From Azolla pinnata (lineage: Eukaryota > Streptophyta > Polypodiopsida > Salviniales > Salviniaceae): DNA of 34,143 bases. Positions within the stretch are counted from its first letter, which is position 1, and each line of letters begins with the position of its first letter. Shown one piece after another: positions 15,601-25,600 of this stretch. Below the pieces are notes generated by a model. The model was not told where the DNA came from, made no database searches, and saw only the letters and a list, made by a program, of their open reading frames with translations. The DNA lies in the NCBI GenBank assembly GCA_037176905.1, contig JBBBWG010002037.1, forward strand, positions 1 through 34,143, in the 5' to 3' direction. Made by a program: the position numbers and the translations under genes.

Positions 15601-16254
15601 TGTTCTTGTCTGAACCGCTTGCCAGCAAGTTTATGCATGTTTTTTCTACTTCAGACTGGATTACTTCTCCTTCAAGCTCCCAAGTGCTCCAAAGAATGTG
15701 CTTGTGAATCTTACGATAAGCGCATGTTTATAATCCACTGCAGGGATTAGATCTTCCGGGCATTTTGATCGAAAGTGAGAAGAGGGGAATACCATTTGGT
15801 GAACTCTTGGCAATGCCGGAGGATGATGACTGGATATATAGTGATGGAAAGTCAACGTCATGTGTAGCCTTTGTTTTGGCTATGTACAAAGCAGCTGGTT
15901 TGTTTGGACCATCTGCTGATAGGATTCAAGTCACCGAGTTCACAGTATGTATCTACTTACCTTCTTTCCATTTAGCACATTATTATTCTCGTTTAAGTTT
16001 TGATTTACGGACTTTTGCTTGCTTAGATTCGCGATGCCTACATGTTGAACTTCTTTGAAGATGACGTGTCACGGTTGCCGGCATGGTGTAAAGCTGCAAA
16101 TGATGCCAATGGGATGGGTTCTTTTCCTTTCTGCCAATTGCTTGGGGAGTACATGATAGAACTACCAGGTTACAACACGATCGAGCCATATCCGCACATG
16201 AATGAGAATTGCCCAAGTCTTCCACCTGATTATTTCAGACCCGAGAAATGCTAG
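12677..16254 (+). CDS. Secreted/luminal permuted papain-like (YiiX/NlpC-P60-type) protein, 7 exons
   Basis: Exons 12677-12991, 14269-14406, 14540-14905, 15020-15262, 15341-15433, 15744-15944 and 16027-16254 all join in phase 0 and encode 527 aa. Residues 1-30 look like a signal peptide: a Thr/Arg-rich start, a Leu6 core, and probable cleavage after ALS. A DIKSGDF block, then His250 in YAGHTAV, Glu266 in WVGESGH and Cys425 in STSCVAFVLAMYKAAG, follow the His-Glu-Cys order of circularly permuted NlpC/P60 (YiiX-like) thiol hydrolases. Plants carry a conserved family of this size, some members of which I recall being labelled inositol-1,4,5-trisphosphate 5-phosphatase; I see no such phosphatase motif. 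Substrate unknown. The ATG is in a strong context (GCTATGG) directly after a GAA minisatellite. Confidence 0.85.
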
Positions 16255-17557
16255 GCAGCAGGAATTTGATTGTATAGATCGACGGGACCCGATCAAGAAG
16301 GGACAATCAGAATCTTAATTCTGCATTTCATATTCTGTACATAACTTGATTATCCTAATTTCTCATTCTCCTGAGAGTTCAACTGAGGTGCAAAGCTGAG
16401 AAGCTGAACTCGGCGGAAGTGGGAATCCTTGGGGAGGAACCATTTGCTATGGCTATTGGTGGTAGTTTGAAAGCTATATTTTATGGTCATGTTCTTATTT
16501 GAAATGTCTTAGCATCTAGTAAGCTCCTATTAAAATGCATGAGAAGAAACTGTATAACTAATAAGAACAAAGTCTCTTTGCAAAGCTTAGACTGCAAAGT
16601 CAATTCAATCCTGATAATCTTGTCAGAAGTCTTGTCTGTAAACATGTTGAATCTGCTGAATCAAAGCCTCCAGCAAGCATATGTATAGTCAGTTTTTTAA
16701 AGGATATTGTTTCATGTTGTATTAGTAGCAATCCTTCTTCATGTGCATCAAATTGAAAATTGTTATCAGACATTGAGGTGCAGTCAGAAGCACTGTTCTC
16801 GTTTGAGATTTTGATGGAGGAAAAAACATTAGGGCCTACCGACTCGAATCCTCCATCGAAGCTCGCTAATCCAAATTACCAAAATCCATTCGACACCCTC
16901 TTGGAAGCTGCCTAATCTAATCGAGTTTCTCGCTCGAATGAAAGCGCAAGCCGACAGCAGTCTCAATTGTTAGAATGCCTTTGCATCCACATTCTGGTGA
17001 CATGTTACTACCATTAACGCATTAAGATGACACCGGTCAAGTACAAATCTTTAGTGAAGTATCCAAAACAATTAATCAGAAGTGCATGGTTGTCGGACAT
17101 TTAGCTCTACGACAATGCTCGATATCAAAGCACACAGAAATCCTCAATTGTGCCACGGAAGTACGACACTTTTTTTTTCACTATTAGCAATTCAAGAGCA
17201 TGTTTCATGATGCTTTGACAAAAAGGCTTTTCAGACAGATTGATTCTGACGATACCAGCACGAACTGGATTCTGACCTTGTTACATCTCTTGTAATCTAT
17301 TATTAGCAAGCTGATCGACCCGACATTTCTATTATTATTCCCTGTAATAAATCAGGTGCTCGATTGTCAACCAGGGGAATGATCACCTACAGTGAAGTCC
17401 CCCTTTTTGACACTGGAAAGATGCTTTTAGCTTGGTAACGATCCGAAAGCAAGGGTTGTGAACAGAACGAACCAGAGTAGTTATACTACATCAAGTAAGA
17501 GGCGATTCTGAGCTCCATGTGCCCAAGATCCTGATGAAGAACAAAATTTTTGAGAGC

Positions 17558-17620
17558 AAGATGAAGAGAAGAAGAAGAAGAAGAAGAAAGAAGAAGAAGA
17601 AGAAAGAAGAAAGAAGAAGG
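17558..17620. repeat. (AAG)n microsatellite
   Basis: An interrupted AAG run immediately before dispersed-repeat copy B. Copy A is instead followed by an AG run, so simple repeats adjoin the element at both sites. Confidence 0.85.
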
Positions 17621-17636
17621 TTGTATTTGATCAGCT

Positions 17637-17948
17637 GAGGTGCTTTGGGTATGCGGTATAGTTGGAGCTTGAGGAATGGTTTCTTATTTGGTGGACTTTC
17701 TAGAGCATCTCAGCACATATGTAAAATAAAATTTCTCAATTATTTCTAGGGTTAATTTGACAATTCTTTCCAATCATTTTTATATGGAAACTTTGTTCCT
17801 AGATGAGTTAGATTTATGTCATTTCTGTATCGCAGCAGCTCGGAAGCTTGCCCTTGCCACATCGCTACTTTCGGAGCAGTTTCCGATAGCGAAACTTTTT
17901 CCTTATTATTATCTTTTCTATATCGTCGTGTTGTTTTAATGTAGACAC
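17637..17948. repeat. Dispersed repeat, copy B
   Basis: Same-orientation relative of 474-752, about 30 bp longer. Both copies keep a minus-strand peptide frame containing MWQGQ, but the frames are short and otherwise differ, so conserved coding is doubtful. Probably a decayed non-autonomous mobile element. Confidence 0.65.
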
Positions 17949-18047
17949 ACATTTTACTGGAAAAAGATTAAGAAGGAAGAAGGGAGAAAACAAGAGTGAG
18001 CAAGAGAGAGTGTTTTCTTGGGAAGTGGAAAAACTCTGGATTTTGGA

Positions 18048-18071
18048 TGAAGAAGAAGAAGAAGAAGAAGG
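18048..18071. repeat. GAA tract upstream of coiled-coil gene
   Basis: A pure GAA run. It faces a CTT run at 18217-18255 with about 145 bp between, forming an inverted pair of complementary tracts. Confidence 0.85.
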
Positions 18072-18216
18072 AAAGAAGACTAATTCTTGTTGTTTGTTGT
18101 TTGTTGGGTTCTTTTTCATTGTCTGCTGGCCTGGGAAATCTTGACAGTTAATTCGGTTGGCCCACAACTCTAGAGGAAGAAGAAGAAAACCTTGGCACAC
18201 TCACGCGGCATTCTCC

Positions 18217-18255
18217 CCTTCTTCTTCTTCTTCTTCTTCTTCTTCGTCTTCTTCC
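18217..18255. repeat. CTT tract in coiled-coil gene leader/promoter
   Basis: A CTT run with one GTC interruption, followed by pyrimidine-rich CT patches to about 18360. CT patches are common around plant transcription starts, so the transcript may begin hereabouts. Confidence 0.8.
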
Positions 18256-18475
18256 CGTCTCTCTTCTGTCTCTGCCTTTCCCTCTCTGTGCTTGCCTGCT
18301 TGAAGCAGAAGCACTCACTCTCACGCACTCTTCTCTCTCTCTCTCTCTTTCTCGTCCTGTACCTGCGTCATTGCTCCTTCTGTTTGCAGGCTCAAGTAGA
18401 AGGGGTAAAACGCGGTAGGCGGAAGGAAGGAAAGAAGGAAGAGGGTAGAGAGGAGAGCGAGCTGCAAGGAAGGAG

Positions 18476-18960
18476 GGACAAGAAGAAGAGGACACCGCAG
18501 TTGAAGAAGGAGAAGAAGAAGAGGAGGAGGAGGAGGAGGAAGAAGAAGAAGGTAAGAAGAGGGAAAGGAGAAGAAGAAAGGGAAGAACTTACCACAATTG
18601 TTTCAGATCCAAAGGATCCAAAGAAGAAGGAGGAGGAGGAGGAGGAGGAGGAGGAGGAGGAGGAGAAGGCGAGACGAGGGAGCAGGAAAAGGAAGGAAGG
18701 TAAGAAGAAGGAAGGAGAAGAAAGGGAAGAACTTACCACAATTGTTTCAGATTCAAAGCAGGAGGAGGAGGAGGAGGAGGAGGAAGAAGAAGAAGAAGAA
18801 AGGAAAGCTGCCACATTTGTTTCAGATTCAGAGAAGAACGGGGAAGAAGTGGGAGATTCAGACGCAGACGACGACAGAAGAAGATCAGGGAAAGCGACCA
18901 CAATTGTTGCAGAAGGTGAAGAAGAAGAAGAAGAAGAAGAAGAGGGAGGAGCTGCAGCTG
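18476..18960 (+). repeat. Purine-rich leader with repeated splice-site-like modules
   Basis: GAA/GGA repeats are interrupted by a recurring pyrimidine-containing phrase, 'ttaccacaattgtttcag', at 18589-18606 and 18733-18750, with weaker versions ending at 18825 and 18912. The first two are preceded by GGTAAGAAG (GT at 18552 and 18700), so each unit has a donor-like and an acceptor-like end 51-55 bp apart. A 262-codon frame (18192-18980) runs through and overlaps the start at 18965; it is mostly Glu/Lys/Arg. Confidence 0.65.
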
Positions 18961-18964
18961 AAGG

Positions 18965-19418
18965 ATGGGAGTGGCCATGAATGACGAAGATGATGATGGC
19001 TTCTCCCTCGCCAGGGACACGCCCTCGCCCGAGGAGGAGCCTCCCATCCTCTCCAAGCTCCATGGCCATGGCCACATCGCAGAGGACTCGGAGATCCCCT
19101 CCCTCGTCTCCCTCCTGTGCGATTGCATTGACAACAAGGACCTCACGCTCCTCAATCGCGTCCTCAGCGACCTCGAGACCATCACTGTCGAGTCCCAGCG
19201 CCTCAAATCCCTCGTCTCTGACCTGCGGCTCGAGCTCGACCATGAACGGCATCGGAACCTCGAGCTCTCCGACGACAACGAGAAGCTCTCCGTCGAGAAC
19301 AAGGAGCTCCGGGCGCGTGTCCGAGAGCTGGAGCAGCTCTCCCCGAAGAAATCCGGTGCAGGAAAGAAGAGAAGGAAAGGAGGGCGGGGCAATGATGGGA
19401 ATGCCGATGGTGACAACC

Positions 19419-19457
<39 letters not shown>

Positions 19458-19595
19458 NNNNNNNNNNNNNNNNNNNNNNNNNNNNNNNNNNNNNNNNNNN
19501 NNNNNNNNNNNNNNNNNNNNNNNNNNNNNNNNNNNNNNNNNNNNNNNNNNNNNNNNNAGGGCGGGGCAATGATGGGAATGCCGATGGTGACAACC

Positions 19596-19636
<41 letters not shown>

Positions 19637-22600
19637 AAGGTACTTCAGTGGAGAGCTCAGAGCTTGCATCAGCTTCAGGAGCTGGAGCACATGAATCAAG
19701 CTCTCCGGAGTGCCCTCAGCCGATACATCGCTTTACCCTCTTCAACATCAGGTATGCAATGTGCTTTTATATGCAAGCAAACATGTGGGGGTTGTGTGTG
19801 TATGACACTGTATAGATGTATGAAATTTGGTATCTGTGTATGCATGAATGTATGCAAGTTGGTATGTGTCTATGCATGTGGGCATCTGTGTATGCAATGG
19901 TTGTATGCAAGGTGGCATATGTGAATGTATGCCTTGGTGGATTGTGTTTATTCTATGTATGGACTCATCTATAATGCTTACTAATATATACATTCATGCA
20001 TATAGGTATGTATTTATGTATGTGCATATGGATGGATAGACGTGTGTTACATGTGAATGTACTGTTGTAAGTACGTGGATGTATGTCATGGATGTATGTT
20101 TGTACTTGTGTTTGTGCGGATGGATGATGGATGGAAAGTATTGTCGTCGGAACACAATGGTTGCTTGAGAGAAATTAAGTCTCGCACTTGGATCCATCGC
20201 ATTTCAAGCATCAGTAGAGAGAGTTTCGAATCACTCCTTTTCGTCGTAAAACAGCAATGGTTTTCTGAAACAAACTTTGGAATCTAGTCTATTGATCGCA
20301 ATTCATTCACAGAAAAGACATATATAAAGCTGCTGGTTGATTTCAATGGTTGATTTCTGTTTTGAATTGGCATGGGAGAAAATGGAACGATATTGCATTG
20401 GTTGTCGCATAGATTTCATCTTCTTCTAATCTAATCAGTATGTCAATGGAGCTGCAGAGAAGCCATGTGGAGTAGGACACATGACCATATCCCAGGATTT
20501 GGGTAAGAATCAGAAGCATGGAGAGATACGCCGGCAATGTGAGCAGATTTTTCTCTTCTCCTTTTTTTTTCTGTTTTTTTTTGCGAATACAAGAGATCTT
20601 TTGTTTTATTTTTCACATTTTGTACAGCACCTTCTGCTACTCGAAGCTCACCTGCCAAGGAAATGGAGCGTCAGAGCTCTCCACAGAAGGACGTGATCAG
20701 GTAAACATTTTCTGTTTCTCTGGTTTTAAACACAAATCGTATGCTGGAGAATTCAGAATTACAAAGCATCTGAGTATGTTTTAGAAATCTGAAGATATTG
20801 ATCAATCACAAATAGGTCATCAAGAAAGCTTATGAGTACCGAAAATTTGGCAAACTTGTTTTTTTTTTCATTAGACCATGAAAATTTGCTTTTGATGTAG
20901 GTTCAAAAGAGAGGAATGCAATCAATCGGATGAGAAGATTGGTGATCTTAAAAGAGAGTTGAAGGCAGTGCAGGTAAAACATTTTCATTATTTTTGTTTG
21001 TTTTTCTGCTTCGCAAGTGAAGTATTCAGCTTTGCCATATCCATTGTTTCAATCAATCACGTCGAAGGCATATATGTATATATACACATACATATATTTT
21101 CGTACATGCATCAGTGAGATATTTGATGCTGAACTCTTTATTAGGAGGAGCTTTCGATGAAAAACAAAGAGATCGAGAGGCTTTCTCTTATGGCAGAGGC
21201 ATCTATGAATGTGTGTAAGAATCTTTGGCCTCGGTTTTACTACATCTATATCCTGAAATGCAGCATGATTCTTAAATGATATTCTATAGATTAAAGCACT
21301 TGTGAGGTTTTTAGTTGATATTTAACACTGACTAAACTTGTGGTTTTTGTCTCAGTGCAGAATGGAAGTGAATGCAACATCCAATACATAAAGGAGAGCT
21401 CTTCAGAAGAATCGAATAAAAGGATGCCAATGAATGCTGCAAAGGTAAAATTAACCATATATAAGAAAACTGAACAAACTCATTCTGTGTCTATGATTTG
21501 TGATATGCGAACGCGCACACACATACACACACAGAGAAAGAGGAAGAGAGAATAAACTGTGGTCTATGATTTGTGATATGTGAACGCGCACACACATACA
21601 CACACAGAGAAAGAGGAAGAGAGAATAAACTGATGTATACACTCAAAAGTATGTTGATGATGCAAACCCGTTGTAAGCTATTAGTTTGCAATAATAGGAC
21701 ATGAAATACTTGAGTGTGCCCATGTAAGGTATTAGTTAATTAGCATACAGGATATGTAATACCTGAATGTGACTATGTAAGGGATTGCTTTGCTTGACAT
21801 GACAGACTCAAATAGTAAGGGGATGAAGCAAACGCATTTGTATGTAAGGTATTACTTTGCATAACCTGATATGAAATACCTGAGTGTGGCTATGTCAGGT
21901 ATTCCTTTGCATAACATGATAGACTCAAAAGTAAGGTGAGGCTTGTAAGGATTTGCTTTACATGACATGATATGTAAGGTATTACTTTGCTGCCTATGTA
22001 TAGGTGGTGGAGGAAGACAAATTCAAAGCAGACATTGAAAGGCTGCAGATGACTGTAGAAGAGCAAGAATGCATACTGATTGGGATCCAATCACAGCTTG
22101 AACAAAAGAAAGAACAGCTCTCATTTGTCATGGATGAGAAGGTCTTCTATTTGAATCTTCTCATGCGTTTTCAACTTCCGTCTGACACAAAAAAAACTGT
22201 TTGTTTCTCGTGCACAAAATATGGGTGGAAACAGTACTGATAAGAATCATCTCAGGTTGTTCTGGAAGAGGCACTCAATTCAAGCCAATCAGAATGCAAG
22301 CAACTGTCTTCGCTGGTCAAGGTCTGTGTGTGTATTTGTTCACTAAACTATAGTGATCTCTTAGACAATAACAGCTTGTTAAGAATATCTTTAGGTTTCT
22401 TTGATCTCTCAGATGGTAACATGCTGTTAAGAATATCTATTAAGGTTTCTTTGATCTCTCAGACAGCAATAGTTTCTTATCTCATAAAACGCTTTGCATT
22501 TGGAAGTTTAAATCCGAATCTGCTTTCCAGGAAATGGACCAGAGAATGTCCCAACTCCAGAAAGCAGTTACAACTAGAACTACTGAGCGAGATTCCGTGA

Positions 22601-25600
22601 TAGCCACTGAGAAAAAAGTAGGATTAACCAATTGGTCTCAATAAATAATGACATTCTAGATTAACATTTATGGGTGTTTTCAAGAAAAATTTCAACCTAA
22701 AAAGCAAATGCTACATGTTGACGTGTAGGAACTAGATGCATGGAAGCATGCAGAGGAGGAACTTCAGAAAAAATGCAATGATTTAATGTAAATTTTTGTA
22801 AATTTTATTGTTCCTTTCATTCAATATTTTTCTTTGTAGGCATTTCATTTCAAACAAACTAAATGCACCAAGCAAAGGTCAAACTGTCGTTTTCCTCTTA
22901 TTGTGTTCCAGGTCCAATCTTAAGACATTAGAAGAACAGCACTCAGCTTTAAAAACTGAGTACAATGAACTGAAAAAAAAGGAAGATTTGAATAAATCTA
23001 ACCACGATAAGGTATTGGAAGATCTGAAGAAAAGCCGGTAGGTATTTTCAAGTCATAAGCCAAGAAGATGTACAAAAGTGGGAGCATCAGGAATCACTAA
23101 CCGTGCTCATGTTCTGTTTTAGGTCTCAACTGGAAAGTGCACAGAAAGAAACAGAGCAGCTTAAATCTCTTATCACTCAGTTAGACTCGACAAGAGAAGA
23201 ACTTGTGGGTCGAAACATTCTTTACATAAAGACTGTTTTTTATGCAAATCTTTGATCATCAGAACTGAGATTCCATGTTGATTATACAGCTGGAAAAATT
23301 GAAGATGTCAATGGCAGATCGACGTTTATCAGAAAACCAAGTTAAATTACTAGAGATTGAAATGTATAGACTTTCCGAGGAAATGGATGTAAGGAATGCT
23401 GAAATTGAGAATCTGCATAAATTATTCGAAAGCCTCAGTAACGAAAATGATCAGCTCCATGCTGAGGTACCATTCTATTTACCCTGATGGATGCATATCA
23501 AATTTAGGAGCATTCTGTGCAAGACTTCCATATCTTGTGAATCCTTAAATCCAATGCCAAGAAATAATGGCGTCAAAAGGGTACTAAATTGCATGTCGGC
23601 TGTGTGTGCCTCAATAGATAAAAACACGAGATGAGGAATGTATGAAGCTCGAGGAGGACAACAATCGATTAAATGTTGAAGTTAGGCAGTTGAAGAAAGG
23701 TTTGGAAAATGCAGAACAAAAGCTGCACGGTGAGACACTCCTGGTTCAAAAGTCAGAATCCGAGGTACACAATGACAATGTGCATCATATATCATGTAAA
23801 TATATATATCATAAAATTTCTTGACTAGTGTGGGTTATTGACATGGCTCAGGTCTCATCACTGAGGGATAGACTAAGTATGGAAGAAGAATCTAGAAAGG
23901 CAGCTGAAGACCGATGTGCAGCAAAGGTTGACCATGGGTTTTTGATGTAGACGAATTGTACCAGTTTTACTGAGTAATTGGATTTCTTTTCTTTTGAAGA
24001 TCCTCAATTTAACATCTTTTTGATTCGTAGGCTGCTGAGTTGGAGAGTCTTGCTGAACACTTAACAACCACAACTTGTGAGTTCCAGGTGTGTTTAACTC
24101 CATTGCAAGGAATTACATTTGTCATACATAGATCTATTTGCGTTTTAGCATCCTCTTTTATATCTTTTTTCTCCAGCTTGTTAAGGCCGAGTTCTTACAA
24201 GTTGCCTCTGATCGGGAGAATTTGGTCGAGGATCTCAAAGATGTTACTTCCAGATTGAACTACTGTCAGCAGGTACACTAGTCATATATGTTAGTGATCT
24301 AAGCTGAGCTTTCTCACGAGAGGAATGGGTTTGTGCATGTAAGAGATTCATCATATGTATCTTCCTTTCTCTCACTTAATATTTGCATCTTCTTCAGTTA
24401 ATCAGTGTCAAGGAAGAAGAAGGAAAATCTCTATCGAACTCATATAACCAACTTGTTGAGGAGTACCAACAGCTAAAACTTGCTGTGATGGAGCTGGATT
24501 CACAGGTGAAAGATACATGGTCATACAACTAAATTAGAACAGCAGATATAACTTCTCGCGCATACACACACATTTTTTATCATTGTCTTCTTCTTTTCTT
24601 CCATTAATCAACCAGGCACAACAACAAGGTTATCAGCTCCAAAATGCTGAAGATTTACTGCGAACATCACGAGAGCGCTCGGAATTTCTAGAAGAAGAAT
24701 GTAGAAAGCTGAAGAGCCATTTGAAGGTAATTCATAACTGGTAATGGGATCTCAGTATGTAGCATGGAAGACCTATGAACGTATGTTGATTTGTTCTTGT
24801 AAAATGAAGTTTTTTCCAGTTAAGTTGGAAACAGTGAGGTTCTTGACACTCGACTGATTTCCAAGTTAATTCTTAATTTCGACAGGAGATGGAAAACCAA
24901 GTGGATAACCTGCAATGTTCCCTTTCTCAACGTTCAAGCCTTATTGAGAGCATGCAGCGGGAGAAGACTGGATTGATTTCACAGATAGCTTCGTTGAAAA
25001 AGGTAATGATCAAAGCATTGCAAAGCTTTTTAAGTTTTTATGCATCTGATATCGTTGTATTTTAAACCTCAGAGATTTTTTTATCAATGTAGATGACATT
25101 TGAGATCGAAGAGAAGAACAAAAGCCTCACAAGAGAGGTGAAAGCATCAGAGGCAAACAACCAGATGTTCATGGGTGTGATTCAGGGGAAAATACAGGTT
25201 TTTGCATTTTTTTACAATTCCTTGTCTAGGAGAAGCACCTTCATCTACGAGCAGTCTCGAACCCGGATTATCTTTACAGTAACATTTTGGACAGTTCTAA
25301 CAGGAAGCTGAGTCTTACGCAGCAAAATATAGAATGGAGCACGAAAGAGTAAGAGAGCTGGATCAACTGGTTGCTTACTTCCGCACACAAGAGCACCAGC
25401 TACAGATAGAGATCAAGGTTTTTTTCTTTGTTCATCCAAAACATTGAACTACTAAAAGTTTTTGAATCCAGGTCCTGTTTTCTAGGACTAGGTTTCCTAT
25501 CACCGTCCACCATTGCATCACATATTGCTATACAAAAGCTCTAAACGTGGGTTTAGGGTTTAGAGTTCTAGGTTTAGTTTTTGTATCTCGTTTCTCATTA

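Larger units (their letters stand above)
16255..18040. other. 3' flank and intergenic, no gene recognised
   Basis: 16255 to about 16500 is probable 3' untranslated sequence of the hydrolase-like gene. The rest holds unique AT-rich DNA, an AAG microsatellite at 17558-17620 and dispersed-repeat copy B. No reading frame is convincing. Confidence 0.6.

Noticed and set aside
18392..19699. 435-codon minus-strand open frame across the coiled-coil leader and exon 1
   Set aside because: Its Ser, Ile and Phe runs are the antisense of GAA/GGA/GAT repeats and it runs through the N gap; the plus-strand exon is clearly the coding one.
21490..21995. Possible CRISPR-like regular repeats
   Set aside because: Repeats are tandem without unique spacers and lie in a plant intron.
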